Below, piece after piece: positions 42,335-53,674 of a stretch of DNA of 64,000 bases (position 1 is its first letter; each line of letters starts with the position of its first letter). Source of the stretch: an uncultured bacterium. Its GTDB lineage: Bacteria > Actinomycetota > Coriobacteriia > Coriobacteriales > Eggerthellaceae. A program made the translations under genes and the position numbers. The notes below the pieces were generated by a model. It searched no databases. It was not told the origin of the DNA and saw nothing but the letters and a program-made list of their open reading frames with translations. Location of the stretch: the NCBI GenBank assembly GCA_937890835.1, contig CALADF010000035.1, positions 226,354 to 290,353 of the forward strand, in the 5' to 3' direction.

Positions 42335-43517
42335 ATGAGGTTCGACGTTGAACGGGCGTTGACCCGGTCGGAGGCGGTTTCGGCTCTGAAGAGCGGCTGG
42401 AAGTTGAACGTGGCCGAGGAGTTGGTCGATGTCCGCCGATCGTGCGGCAGGGTGCTCGCACGGGATTGTTTCGCGCGCTACTCTTCCGCGTCATCGCGTC
42501 TCGGCGATGGACGGCATAGCGGTCAGGTCCGCCGATTTCGCCGACGGTATGCCCGACACCTCCGCATGGGTGCGCGGCGTCGATTTCGCCCAGGCGGATA
42601 CCGGGGACGATTTCCCCGATGCGTTCGACGCGGTCGTCGCTATCGAAAACGTTGCGTTCGACGAAGGGGATCGCCTTCGCTTCCTTGAGGATCTCAAGGT
42701 TGAAGCGGGTCGTTCGGTGAAGCCTGCGGGGGCTACCATGCGCGCTGAGGAGCTGCTTTACCCCCAAGGCACGCTCGTCGATCCGTTCTCTGCCGCTATC
42801 CTCGCGGCGGGAGGCTCCGTGATCGCGCGTCCTAAGGTCGCCTTCATTCCGACGGGTACGGAGCTGGTGCCCGTCGGCGTCGAGCCGCAGCGGGGTGAAA
42901 ACGTCGAGACCAACTCGCTTATGCTCAGCGCGCTGTTCGAGCAGTAGGGGGCCGACACCGTGGTCTACGACATCGTGGTCGATGACAAGGAGAAGCTTGC
43001 CGAAACGCTCGACCACGCCCTTTCCGAGGCCGATATCGTGCTCATCAACGGCGGTTCATCGTGCGGATCCGAGGATTTCAACTCGTCCCTGCTCCAGGAG
43101 CGCGCAAGCTGGTTCGCCCATGGCGTCAAAGCCGTTCCCGGGCGTCCGATCGGGATGGCGCTGATAGAGGGAAAGCCCGCGGTCAACGTGCCCGGACCCA
43201 TGATCGCCGCCGCTCTCGCGGCTGATTGGTTGATTCGCGGCTTGATCTTGCATTACCTCGGGCGACCGATGCTGCAGAGGCAGCGCGTGAACGCCGTGCT
43301 CGATAACGCGCTTTCGGGGCGCCCTGGGTTCGAGATGCTCGCTCGGCTGGTGACACGCGAGGTCGACGGGGTTCTCCATGCGGCGTCGGTTCCGAGCGGC
43401 AGCACGCTTGCCGAGAACATTCGCGCGGTCGATGCGTTCCTCGCGGTTCCCGCCGACGTGCGCTTCGAGAAGGGCGATGTGGTGGAAGTGGAGCTTCTCG
43501 GCACGGTTACGCGCTGA
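42335..43517 (+). pseudogene. moeA: Molybdopterin molybdenumtransferase MoeA, disrupted
   Basis: The intact gene would insert molybdenum into molybdopterin. It begins at ATG 42335 behind GGAGAGGG with RFDVERALTRSEAVSALKSG and goes to RVLARDCFARY, then shifts by one base near 42480-42487; the next frame gives LPRHRVSAMDGIAVRSADFA (the MoeA MDG motif) onwards to LMLSALFEQ. There an in-frame TAG (42945-42947) interrupts before GADTVVYDIVVDD; TGG would restore a tryptophan. The rest includes INGGSSCGSEDF and the MoeA C-terminal domain to 43517. Total length (about 394 codons) is normal. Two independent lesions make a true pseudogene likely. Confidence 0.88.
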
Positions 43518-43528
43518 GGTCTTTTATG

Positions 43529-43575
43529 CATCAGGCGGTTTTCGCTTCTTGCGGTGGCCGCCTGATGTCTTCTTC
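43529..43575 (+). terminator. Terminator after the moeA remnant
   Basis: CATCAGGCGG pairs perfectly with CCGCCTGATG, followed by TCTTCTTC. Confidence 0.65.
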
Positions 43576-43623
43576 GCGCGCGACGCCTCCTCTCGGGCTT
43601 GCTGATGTCGCGTGTTGATGGCA

Positions 43624-43661
43624 GCCGTGGCTTATTTCTCGGGCGCGAAATAAGCCACGGC
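43624..43661 (-). terminator. 15-bp stem-loop containing the degV stop codon
   Basis: GCCGTGGCTTATTTC and GAAATAAGCCACGGC are perfect inverted arms around eight bases. On the gene strand the left arm encodes AVAYF and the right arm contains the stop TAA. No U-run follows. Confidence 0.6.
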
Positions 43662-44480
43662 GATGGCGCCGGGGCCTACGTGGGTTCCGATGGTCGAGCC
43701 TATGATGCTCGACGAGAGCTCATCGAGATGCGCCTCGAACAAATCACGGCTGTCGGCGACGTACTTGCGGAGCAGCTTGTCGGACAGCCCGGTGTAGCCG
43801 AGGTGCACAGGGCGGGAGAAGTCGATGCCCGTTTCGGCGATCATCTCGCGCAGCATGTTGTTTCCCTGCTTCGAGCCGCGCGCCTTGCCGAGTACCGCGA
43901 CCTCCCCGTCGACCACGCCGACGACGGGCTTGATGGACAAAAGCCCTCCGGCAAGCGCCGCCGCCGCGGAAATGCGGCCGCCTCGCTTGAGGTACTCGAG
44001 CGTATCGAGGGTCGCGATGACCTTGATGTCGGCCTTCTCGCGATCGAGCGTTTCGGCTATCGTCTTGGCCTCGGCGCCCGCATCGCGCATTTCGACGGCG
44101 CGCTCGACAAGGATCCTCTCGCCGATGGTGACGCTTTCGCTGTCGACGACGAAAGCGGGCGCGGGGCTTTGCGACGCGGCCGTCCTTGCGCTCTCCGCCG
44201 TTCCCGAGAGCTTGCCCGAGAGCGTGATGATGAGCGCTTCGTCGCCGTCTTCGAGCTTGTCGAGCTCGCGTGCGAACTCGAAGGGGGTCACCTGGCTCGT
44301 GCGCGGGAACTCGTCGGACTCCACCAGCTTCTCGTAGAACTGCTCGCGGGTGATGTCGATTCCCTCGGCGAACTCCTTCTCGCCGAAGATGGTCTTCATG
44401 GGTATGACGGTTATTCCCAGCTCATCGGCTATCTCGGGTTCGAAATCTGCTGACGAGTCGATGATGATGCGTACGCTCAC
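43632..44480 (-). CDS. DegV family fatty-acid-binding protein
   Basis: A 282-residue DegV protein. Members bind fatty acids and deliver them to fatty acid kinase in Gram-positive bacteria. Landmarks are IIIDSSADFEPEIADELGIT, EKLVESDEFPRTSQVTPFEF, IITLSGKLSGTAESAR and YLKRGGRISAAAALAG. The GTG start at 44480 has GAGAGGGG upstream and gives a family-length protein; an in-frame upstream ATG would add 29 unconserved residues. Confidence 0.93.
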   Translation of the reverse strand: MSVRIIIDSSADFEPEIADELGITVIPMKTIFGEKEFAEGIDITREQFYEKLVESDEFPRTSQVTPFEFARELDKLEDGDEALIITLSGKLSGTAESARTAASQSPAPAFVVDSESVTIGERILVERAVEMRDAGAEAKTIAETLDREKADIKVIATLDTLEYLKRGGRISAAAALAGGLLSIKPVVGVVDGEVAVLGKARGSKQGNNMLREMIAETGIDFSRPVHLGYTGLSDKLLRKYVADSRDLFEAHLDELSSSIIGSTIGTHVGPGAIAVAYFAPEK

Positions 44481-44956
44481 GATGGTTCCCCTCTCATGCG
44501 CGCTCGGAAGCGCGGGTTTTGGTTTGTCAAAGCTTGTCGACCCCTTTGCGGCGATGCGCATTTTCATGCAGGGCGCCCCCGGCTCACGGAAGAGGCGTGC
44601 ATGCGGCCGGTTCGGCGGGGCGAGGTCTTGCTGAGGTCATTGTTGCCCATCGGACAGAGGAAGACCCCCATAAAAGTTAGATCTTCAAAGTAATTTCAAA
44701 CCGCAGGGGAGCGCCTCCGTGCGGTCTCCGGGTCGTTGGAGGGCGTCATGTCGACGGGGTCGAAGCCGCAAGGCCGCGCTGCCGTGCGGGCGCGGTGCCG
44801 GCGGGGACGCTCCCGCGCCGCCGGGTCGGTCCGAACCGCAGGGGGGGAGTCGCCTCCGCGAATCCTTCCGCCCTCTCGTTTCGCCGTCTGGACGTGCGAA
44901 GATGTTTCTTGTCGTTAAATTTCGCGCAGAGGGCGAGCCCGCGCAGGGCCTTCTTC
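44481..44956. other. Intergenic region upstream of the carboxylase operon
   Basis: GC-rich DNA without a credible gene. ACCGCA and TGCGGT form a hairpin around 44699-44725, and an AT-rich patch lies at 44670-44697. Confidence 0.35.
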
Positions 44957-44962
44957 TATAAT
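44957..44962 (+). promoter_or_regulatory. -10 box of the carboxylase operon
   Basis: TATAAT 45 bases before the first start codon; a matching -35 is not clear. Confidence 0.45.
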
Positions 44963-45007
44963 CAATGATTCGATCTTTGGCTTTCGTGAAAAAGGAGGTG
45001 TGAGTTC

Positions 45008-46890
45008 ATGCCACGGCTTCAAATTATGGATACGACTATCCGCGATGGCCAGCAGAGTCTTTGGGCTACCCGTATGCAGATCGGCGAGATGCTGCCGATT
45101 CTCCCGAAGATGGACAAGGTTGGCTATTGGGCTATCGAGGCGTGGGGCGGCGCGACGTTCGATTCCTGCCTGCGATTCTTGGACGAGAATCCCTGGGAGC
45201 GTTTGCGCTCGATCAAGGCGAACACGCCCAACACCCCGCTATCGATGCTCTCGCGTGGTCAGAACCTGGTTGGCTACAAGCATTACTCGCGCGAAATCGT
45301 CCACCGCTTCATCAACGCCGCGCATCGTAACGGCATCGAGGTGTTCCGCGTCTTCGATGCGCTCAACGACATTCGCAACGTGGTCGACAACGCCGAGGCC
45401 ATCAAGGCATGCGGCGCCCACTTCGAAGGCGCCATCTCCTACACTATCTCGCCCGTGCACACGCTCGACAGCTTTCTCGAGTACGGTCAGCAGCTGAAGG
45501 ATCTCGGCGCGGATTCCATCGCCATCAAGGATATGGCGGGCATGCTCACCCCGTACCGCACCGAGCGCATGGTCAAGGCGTTCAACGCCGAGATCGGCCT
45601 TCCCGTTCACGTGCATTGCCACTACGTCGGCGGCATGGCGCCCGCCAACATCATCAAGGCGGCGGAATCCGGCGCCGCCATCGCCGACACCGCGCATGCG
45701 CCGCTGGCGTTCGGCAACTCCCATCCTGCGGTGGAGATGATCGCCGCCGCGCTGCAGGAGAGCCGTTACGACACCGGGCTCGACCTCGATCTGCTCTTCG
45801 AGATCTCCGAGTACTGGGAGGAGATGCGCAAGCGCGGTCATTACAAGCGCGGCGTCTCTTCGCTCACGCATATGAAGGTGTACTCCCACCAGGTGCCGGG
45901 CGGCATGATGAGCAACCTCATGAGCCAGCTCGAGGTTCAGAAGGCTTCCGACCGACTGCCCGAGGTCATGGCCGAGATCCCGAAGGTTCGCGCCGAGGTG
46001 GGCTATCCGCCGCTGGTCACGCCGCTTTCGCAGATCGTGGGCACCCAGGCGGTGTTCAACGTCCTCACCGGCAAGCGCTGGTCGATCATCTCGAAGGAGA
46101 TGAAGGACTACATCTGCGGCTACTACGGCAAGGCTCCCGGCCGCATGGATAAGGAAATCGTGGCGAAGGCCACCAGCGGCGCGGAGATTCTCGATCCGTC
46201 CATCGCTCCCGGCTCTCTTGTCACCACCACCTACGACGAGGTCGCCGAAGAGATCGGGGATCTGGCCAAGAGCGAGGAAGATGTGCTCATGTACGCCTTG
46301 TTCCCCAATGAGGCGCGCACCTACCTCAGCAAGCACCGCACTTCGGAAAGAGTTGACTTCATGCTGGAGCAGGAATCCAGCGGCACCAAGGAGGACGATT
46401 ACGTGGACATCAATCAGATTCGCGAGCTGGTGAAGGTCGCTGAGGAAAGCGGCGTCGGCGAGATCGTCGTCGAGGAGGAGGGCGTTCGCATCGCCGTCCG
46501 CATGCCCGGCCAAATCGCTTCCGCGCCGGCGCCCGCGGTTGCCGCGCCGGCGGCTCAGGTCGTTCCCGCCCCCGCCGCTCCCGCGCCTGCGGCGGAGGAG
46601 AAGTCCGATCGCCCTGCAAGCTGGTATGCCGTCACGGCTCCTATGGTCGGCACCTACTACGAGGCTCCCGCTCCCGGCGAGCCGCCGTTCGTGAAGGTTG
46701 GCGACGAGGTCGCTGCCAACGAGACGTTGTGCATCGTCGAGGCGATGAAGCTCATGAACGAGATCACCGCCGAAGAGATGGGCACGGTTCGCGAGGTGTG
46801 CCTCGCCGACGCCACGCCCGTCGAGTTCGGAACCGTTCTGTTCTACATCGAACCCCACGACGTCGCCCCTGCGGCACCGGAGAATGCCTA

Positions 46891-46891
<1 letters not shown>
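45008..46891 (+). CDS. Pyruvate/oxaloacetate carboxyltransferase fused to an AccB-like biotin carrier
   Basis: A 627-residue fusion. Residues 1-460 are the HMGL-like carboxyltransferase of pyruvate carboxylase subunit B / oxaloacetate decarboxylase alpha, with MDTTIRDGQQSLWATRM, FRVFDALNDIRNV, IKDMAGMLTPYR and the metal histidines in VHVHCHYVGG. From about residue 463 an AccB-type carrier follows: DINQIRELVKVAEESGVGEI, an Ala/Pro hinge, and the biotinyl domain PMVGTYYEAPAPGEPPFVKV with EAMKLMNE (Lys581). The carrier's N-terminal part is that of acetyl-CoA carboxylase BCCP rather than the usual short PYC carrier. With AccC downstream it likely forms a two-gene pyruvate carboxylase, perhaps sharing AccC with acetyl-CoA carboxylase. 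AAAGGAGG precedes the ATG. Confidence 0.93.
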
Positions 46892-48239
<1,348 letters not shown>

Positions 48240-48243
<4 letters not shown>

Positions 48244-48590
48244 GCAACGATCTGAACGTCGACGGCATGTCTCTGGCGCCGGGCGTGGTGGAGACCATCA
48301 TCTCCATCGCCGCTAACGAGGTCGAAGGCGTCGCCTCGGTCGGCTCTTTCGCCGCGAGCGGCATCCGTTCCATGCTCGTCGCGAAGCCTTCGACGGCGGG
48401 CATCGAAACGGTGCTCGATGCGGATGGGAAGCTGCAGGTCGCGCTTCACATCGAGGTGTACTACGGCCAGGTTCTCCCCGAGCTTGCCGCGCGTCTGCGC
48501 GAGGCGGTTGCCGACGCCCTTCTCGTGCAGGTGGGCCTCGAGGTCGCTTCCGTCGATATCTTCGTCGACGGCATTCAATTCGCTCAGTAA
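48240..48590 (+). CDS. Asp23/Gls24 family envelope protein
   Basis: A 116-residue Asp23 protein: LAPGVVETIISIAANEVEGV, GIETVLDADGKLQVALHIEV and VDIFVDGIQFA. The family is membrane-associated and linked to cell-envelope stress in Firmicutes and actinobacteria. Its ATG overlaps the accC stop by four bases. Confidence 0.93.
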
Positions 48591-48598
48591 GGCAGTTG

Positions 48599-48630
48599 CA
48601 TGCGCCCGTCCTGTGAAGGACGGGCGCATG
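48599..48630 (+). terminator. Strong stem-loop between asp23 and nusB
   Basis: CATGCGCCCGTCC pairs perfectly with GGACGGGCGCATG around TGTGAA; the tail is weak (TTCGCTTC). TATAAT follows at 48656-48661, suggesting a new promoter for nusB. Confidence 0.7.
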
Positions 48631-48703
48631 TTCGCTTCGGGGCGGCCCTGTGCGCTATAATCATCCATTCTTTGACAAAACGAGCTTACAGACGGAGTTT
48701 TCT

Positions 48704-49174
48704 ATGTCCTCATCCAGAAGACACGAGCGCACGTCAGCGCGCCGCAGCACCGTTCAGGTGCTCTACACCAGCGAGATCCAAAACGAGCGTCCCACCGTGC
48801 TGATCGAAACCGGGCGCTGCCTCGAGGAGGACGGTCCGCTTTCCGATTACGCGATCGCGCTCATCAAGGGCGTCGAGGAGAAAATGGGCGATATCGACGC
48901 CCGACTTGAGGAAAGCTCGGATAACTGGTCGGTTTCGCGCATGCCCGTCGTCGACCGTTCCATCTTGCGCATCGCCGTTTACGAGATGCTCTACGTCGAC
49001 GACGTCCCTGTCTCGGTCGCCATCAACGAGGCTGTCGAGCTGGCGAAGGCCTTTGGAGGCGAGGACGAGTCGCCGCGCTTCGTGAACGGCGTTCTAGGCA
49101 AGATCGCCCGTCGTCTCGAGTCCGAAGCGTCTGCGGCTTCCGCGGTGTCCGAAGACGCCGGGGCGGATGAATAG
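48704..49174 (+). CDS. nusB: Transcription antitermination factor NusB
   Basis: A 156-residue NusB, RNA-binding partner of S10 in rRNA antitermination. [60 protein letters not shown] and [11 protein letters not shown] match the family. ATG 48704 follows GGAG. It probably starts its own transcript with xseB and dxs. Confidence 0.95.
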   Translation: MSSSRRHERTSARRSTVQVLYTSEIQNERPTVLIETGRCLEEDGPLSDYAIALIKGVEEKMGDIDARLEESSDNWSVSRMPVVDRSILRIAVYEMLYVDDVPVSVAINEAVELAKAFGGEDESPRFVNGVLGKIARRLESEASAASAVSEDAGADE

Positions 49175-49176
49175 CC

Positions 49177-49428
49177 ATGGAGGGGCAGCCCGAGAGCTTC
49201 GAGACGGTCAAATCGCGTTTGGAGGAGATCGTCGATGCCGTCAACGCGGAGGGAATCTCGCTTGAGGAGGCTCTTTCCTTGTACGAGGAGGCTGTGAAGC
49301 TCGGTCTTTCCGCATGCGATCTCAGCGAGCAAGACGCGCTCGCGGCGGCGGATTCGCTTGCCGACGAGCCTTCCGGCGACGCAGGGGAAGCGCGCGATGA
49401 CGCGCGAGAGGGGATGCAGGGCGCATGA
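49177..49428 (+). CDS. xseB: Exodeoxyribonuclease VII small subunit
   Basis: An 83-residue XseB: SFETVKSRLEEIVDAVNAEG, then ISLEEALSLYEEAVKLGLSA. XseB binds the large subunit XseA, which usually precedes it but is absent from this cluster. It starts two bases after the nusB stop. Confidence 0.93.
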   Translation: MEGQPESFETVKSRLEEIVDAVNAEGISLEEALSLYEEAVKLGLSACDLSEQDALAAADSLADEPSGDAGEARDDAREGMQGA

Positions 49429-49485
49429 GGCGCGCACTCCGATGGGGCAGGGTCGCACGACCCTCCCTGAAGTAAGGTGATCTGT

Positions 49486-51363
49486 TTGAGCAACGACCGA
49501 ATTCTTGATGCAATAACGTCCCCGGCCGATCTTAAGGTGCTGACCGAAGACGAGCTGGTCATTCTCGCGCGCGAGATCCGCGAGCAGATCGTCGCTACGA
49601 CGTCGCGCACAGGGGGGCACGTGGCCTCTTCGCTCGGCGCCGTCGAGATCATCCTCGCGGCCCACAGCTTGCTTGACACGCCGAAGGACAAGCTCATCTT
49701 CGACGTAGGTCATCAGGCGTACGCGCACAAACTCGTTACGGGCAGACGCGAACGTTTCGACGAGTTACGCACGTTCAAGGGCCTTTCGGGCTTCACCAAC
49801 CCTGCGGAAAGCCCCTACGACGTCCACCCCTCCGGGCATGCTTCCGATTCGCTGTCTGTTGCGACGGGGCTGGCCAAGGCGCGCGTGTTGAAGGGGACTG
49901 ACGAGAAGGTCGTCGCCGTCATCGGCGATGCGGCTTTATCGGGCGGCATGGCGTTCGAGGCGCTCAACTATATGGGGCAAGAACAGCTTCCTTTGGTCGT
50001 GATTCTCAACGACAACGAGATGTCGATCTCCCGCAACGTGGGCGCTCTCATGCGGCACCTCGGCAACATGCGCGCTACGTCGCAGTACCGCGACGCGCGC
50101 GAGGCGCTTCAGGACAGGCTTGAGAGCTCCGGCCCGCTCGGCGTCGCCATGGCTCAGTTCGGCAAGAACGTCAAAGAGTCCATGAAGCAGTTCGTCATCC
50201 CCCACAGCATGATTTTCGAACAGCTCGGCATCGTGTGCACCGCGCCGATTGACGGCCATGATATTCACGAGCTGCGCGAGACCCTCTCGCTCGTTCTGTC
50301 GATGGACGCCCCCGTTCTCATGCACGTGGTCACCAAGAAAGGCGCGGGCTATGAGTTTGCGCGCCGCGATCCCGAACGCTTCCACGGTGTCGGACCCTAT
50401 GACATCACCACGGGTCGCGCCGTTGGCTCGGGATCGAAAAAGCAGAGTTACACGGACGTGTTCGGAGCTTCTCTGCTTCGAGAGGCGCAAGCTGACGAGG
50501 ATGTCGTCGCCATCACGGCGGCCATGGAGGGCGGCACGGGCTTGAAGCCGTTTGCCCAGATGTTCCCCGATCGTTTCATCGATGTAGGCATTGCCGAAGA
50601 GCAGGCGCTCGGCATGGCGTCGGGCCTTGCCGCGGGTGGGAAGAAACCCGTCGTCGCCATTTACTCGACGTTCATGCAGCGCGCGATCGATCAGATGATC
50701 ACCAACATCTCGCTTCCCGATTTCAACGTGGTGTTCGCCATCGACCGCGCGGGCGTCGTGGGGGAGGACGGGCCGACCCACCATGGCATGTTCGACATCG
50801 CCTATACGCGCATGATCCCGCATATGCGCGTTCTCGCCCCGTCCGACGAGGCCGAGCTCGTCCATGCGCTGCACACGGCGCTTGCGCTCGGCGGTCCGTT
50901 CGCGGTTCGTTACCCGCGCGGCGCGGGCGAGGGCGTTGAGGTTCCCGAGGTTCCCGAGGTTCTCGCGGAAGGCGTTTCACGAGAAGTGCGCGCGGGCGAC
51001 GACGTCGCCATCCTCGCGTTCGGCAGGATGGTCGCGCGTGCGCGTGCGGCGGCCGATATCCTTGCGGAGCACGGCATCGACGCGCGTGTCGTCGACATGC
51101 GCTGGGTGAAACCGCTCGATCGCCGTGCTATCGAGCGGGCCGCTGAGACGAAGCTCGTCGTCACGGTTGAGGAAGGCATCGTCTCGGGCGGCGCGGGCGA
51201 GGGCGTTCTCGATGTGCTTGCCGAACTCGGTGCGTCGACCCCCTCGCTGGTTTTGGGCGTCGCCGACAGGTTCGTCTCGCAGGGCAAGGTCGATCTGCTT
51301 TTGCGCGAGCTCGGTCTTGACGCCGAGGGCATTGCGAGCGCCATCGAGCGTAAGCTCGCGTAA
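49486..51363 (+). CDS. dxs: 1-deoxy-D-xylulose-5-phosphate synthase
   Basis: A 625-residue thiamine-diphosphate enzyme, the first step of the MEP isoprenoid pathway. GGHVASSLGAVEI, FDVGHQAYAHKLVTGR, HPSGHASDSLSVATGLAKAR, the cofactor motif IGDAALSGGMAFEALNYMG, LNDNEMSIS, IGIAEEQALGMASGLAAGGK-like sequence and EDGPTHHGMFD are present. TTG 49486 is chosen because AAGGTGA lies six bases upstream; GTG 49477 is the alternative. ispA, often between xseB and dxs, is missing. Confidence 0.96.
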   Translation: MSNDRILDAITSPADLKVLTEDELVILAREIREQIVATTSRTGGHVASSLGAVEIILAAHSLLDTPKDKLIFDVGHQAYAHKLVTGRRERFDELRTFKGLSGFTNPAESPYDVHPSGHASDSLSVATGLAKARVLKGTDEKVVAVIGDAALSGGMAFEALNYMGQEQLPLVVILNDNEMSISRNVGALMRHLGNMRATSQYRDAREALQDRLESSGPLGVAMAQFGKNVKESMKQFVIPHSMIFEQLGIVCTAPIDGHDIHELRETLSLVLSMDAPVLMHVVTKKGAGYEFARRDPERFHGVGPYDITTGRAVGSGSKKQSYTDVFGASLLREAQADEDVVAITAAMEGGTGLKPFAQMFPDRFIDVGIAEEQALGMASGLAAGGKKPVVAIYSTFMQRAIDQMITNISLPDFNVVFAIDRAGVVGEDGPTHHGMFDIAYTRMIPHMRVLAPSDEAELVHALHTALALGGPFAVRYPRGAGEGVEVPEVPEVLAEGVSREVRAGDDVAILAFGRMVARARAAADILAEHGIDARVVDMRWVKPLDRRAIERAAETKLVVTVEEGIVSGGAGEGVLDVLAELGASTPSLVLGVADRFVSQGKVDLLLRELGLDAEGIASAIERKLA

Positions 51364-51427
51364 AACCTGCCCGCATTCGTCGTTTCCTCCCTCGAGCGCT
51401 CCGACGATTCCGTGTTCGTAAAATCCG

Positions 51428-51464
51428 CGGCCCCGATCTTCCGCGAAGGTCGGGGCCGTTTTTT
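51428..51464 (+). terminator. Terminator after dxs
   Basis: CGGCCCCGA pairs with TCGGGGCCG, followed by TTTTTT. Confidence 0.92.
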
Positions 51465-51483
51465 CGTTGCTATCGATGCGAGG

Positions 51484-52008
51484 CTAAAGTGCGACGGGCT
51501 TCTCCATGATGTAGTCGTCCATGATATAGCCCGATCCTATGTCGGTTTCGACGGCTTCGATGGTCTCGAACCCTTTTCCGCGGTAAGCGCGGATTCCCAG
51601 CTCGTTGCCCTTGTTCACCGTCAGGTACATGGCGCGGAAACCTCGCTCGCGGCAAAGGTTCTCATAGAACGCGATGGTGCGCGATGCGAAGCCGCGCCCT
51701 CGCTCGTCGGCGAGCAGGTATATCTTGGAGATGAAATAACGGTTCGTCTCGGGCTCGTCGTGGCCGCCCGTGTAACCGACGACGCGCTTTTCTCCGTTGC
51801 CGTCCGCCGCTTCGAGGAACCAGTACTCGTAACCGTTTTCGGCCATGTCGCGTTTGATGGCCTCGATGCTTTGGAAGTTGTCGACCATGTAGTCGGTCTG
51901 GTCGGTTCCAATGAGCGCGGGCCAGTACTCATGCCAGATCTCATCGGCCAGTTTTGCCAGCTCGAGCTGCTGCTCGGGCGTTTCGACGGGTGTGAACGTA
52001 ACGTCCAT
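51484..52008 (-). CDS. GNAT family N-acetyltransferase
   Basis: A 174-residue acetyltransferase. The acetyl-CoA motif is ISKIYLLADERGRGFASRT, followed by RAMYLTVNKGNELGIRAYRG and GFETIEAVETDIGSGYIMDD. This subgroup is common in gut bacteria and has no known substrate. ATG 52008 has AAAGGAGGG upstream. It converges on dxs and is otherwise alone. Confidence 0.9.
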   Translation of the reverse strand: MDVTFTPVETPEQQLELAKLADEIWHEYWPALIGTDQTDYMVDNFQSIEAIKRDMAENGYEYWFLEAADGNGEKRVVGYTGGHDEPETNRYFISKIYLLADERGRGFASRTIAFYENLCRERGFRAMYLTVNKGNELGIRAYRGKGFETIEAVETDIGSGYIMDDYIMEKPVAL

Positions 52009-52327
52009 GCGCCCTCCTTTCTTCTCCGCGCCCATTTTACGTCTTTTACCGCGCTCTCGTGAACGCGCTGATGGATCGCGAACGCGCTGCCGCCGGCGTC
52101 GGCTGGTTTTTCGAAACGTCCCTCGACGTTCTTCGTGCGCAGAACACCGCCGCTTCCTCGCGAGCGCGCGAAGAACCACGTTAACGCTTCGTGACGGAGG
52201 GGATTCCCCTCTGTTAAATCGAATTTGCCATGTTGTTAGGAAACGTGCCCCGTAACAATTCGTTCCCTACCCGCTGAGATGATCGATCCGTCAGCGGAGG
52301 TAAATCGATCTCAAGGAGGTAGGAAAC
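52009..52327. promoter_or_regulatory. Upstream region of amt with possible nitrogen-control site
   Basis: TGTTA (52234-52238) and TAACA (52253-52257) form an inverted pair 14 bases apart, and another TGTTA lies at 52212-52216. The spacing differs from the Bacillus GlnR box (N7), so a regulator is only suspected. AAGGAGG precedes amt. Confidence 0.35.
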
Positions 52328-53656
52328 ATGCTCGATTCGGGATATACCGGGTTCATGATCGTGTGCACGATGCTCGTGCTGCTCATGACCCCCGGTCTGG
52401 CTTTCTTCTACGGAGGGTTGTCGAGACGCAAGAACGTGGTGAACACCATGATCATGACGTTTTCCGTCGTGGGCATCGTCGGCGTGGCGTGGATCATCGC
52501 CGGCTGGTCCCTCGCTTACGGAGGCGACGGCTCGATTCCGTTTTTCGGTGGGTTCGATCAGCTCGGATGCGTACAGCTGGTTCGCGACATGCTTGCCGAG
52601 GCTGAGGGCACGCCCGATGCGTTCGCCTTGCTTTCGGGTGCGGCTGCGCTCGACGCGGGGGATGCGGAACTCGCCGCAGGTTATCCCGCCATCATCGACG
52701 TGGCGTTTCAAATGGCGTTTGCCATGATCACGTGCGCCATCATCACGGGTTCGGTCGCGGGCCGTATGAAGTTCGGCGCGGTGTGCGCGTTCATCGCGGT
52801 ATGGGTTCTCGTCGTGTACGCGCCCTTGGCCCACATGGTGTGGGGCGGCGAAGGCTCGCTTATCGGCGACATGGTCGGGGCGCTCGATTTCGCGGGCGGA
52901 GACGTCGTTCACATCAGCTCCGGTTTGACGGGCTTGATCCTCTGCTTGATCCTCGGGTCGCGTCGCGGTTTCGCCGTGATGACCTATCGTCCGCACAACG
53001 TCCCCTTCGTGGTGCTCGGAGCAACGCTTCTGTGGTTCGGGTGGTTCGGCTTCAACGCGGGTTCTGAATTCGCCGCTGATGGCATCGCGGGCTTGGCGCT
53101 GATCAACACGGTGGCGGCAAGCGCTGCAGCTCTTCTTTCGTGGCTTATCGTTGAGCGCGTGAGGGTGGGCAAGCCCACGCTCGTCGGCGCGGCGACCGGT
53201 TTGGTCGCGGGCTTGGTCGTCATCACACCTGCCGCCGGTTTCGTCGAGCCGTGGGCTGCTATCGTCATGGGTCTCATCGTGTCCCCGATCTGCTACTTCG
53301 CCATCTCGGTGTGCAAGCGTAAGTTCGGCTACGACGATGCGCTCGACGCGTTCGGGTGTCACTGTGTCGGCGGCGTGGTCGGCGGCGTTTTGACGGGCCT
53401 GTTCTGCGTGCCCGAGCTGTCATGGACCGATTTCGGCGGCCTGCTCTACACCGGCGACGCGACGCTGCTCGGCGCCCAGGTGCTCGGCATCCTGATCACG
53501 GTGGCGTTCGTCGGCATCGCGGACGTCGTCATCGCGCTCATCGTGAAGGCGATCTTCGGTGGCAGCTTGCGCGTCAGCGAAGCCGAGGAGGCTCAAGGTC
53601 TCGACGTGGCGGCGCATGGCGAGTCGGCGTACCCCGCTTACGTGGGCTTGGATTAA
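52328..53656 (+). CDS. amt: Ammonium transporter
   Basis: A 442-residue Amt/MEP channel. It opens with YTGFMIVCTMLVLLMTPGLA, has FFYGGLSRRKNVVNTMIMTF, FQMAFAMITCAIITGSVAGR, HMVWGGEGSL, VVHISSGLTGLILCLILGSR with the first pore histidine, WFGWFGFNAGSE, and DDALDAFGCHCVGGVVGGVL with the second. It has about eleven membrane helices. It is 18 bases upstream of glnK, as is common. Confidence 0.97.
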   Translation: MLDSGYTGFMIVCTMLVLLMTPGLAFFYGGLSRRKNVVNTMIMTFSVVGIVGVAWIIAGWSLAYGGDGSIPFFGGFDQLGCVQLVRDMLAEAEGTPDAFALLSGAAALDAGDAELAAGYPAIIDVAFQMAFAMITCAIITGSVAGRMKFGAVCAFIAVWVLVVYAPLAHMVWGGEGSLIGDMVGALDFAGGDVVHISSGLTGLILCLILGSRRGFAVMTYRPHNVPFVVLGATLLWFGWFGFNAGSEFAADGIAGLALINTVAASAAALLSWLIVERVRVGKPTLVGAATGLVAGLVVITPAAGFVEPWAAIVMGLIVSPICYFAISVCKRKFGYDDALDAFGCHCVGGVVGGVLTGLFCVPELSWTDFGGLLYTGDATLLGAQVLGILITVAFVGIADVVIALIVKAIFGGSLRVSEAEEAQGLDVAAHGESAYPAYVGLD

Positions 53657-53674
53657 CGCGGAAAGGAGAGAGGC

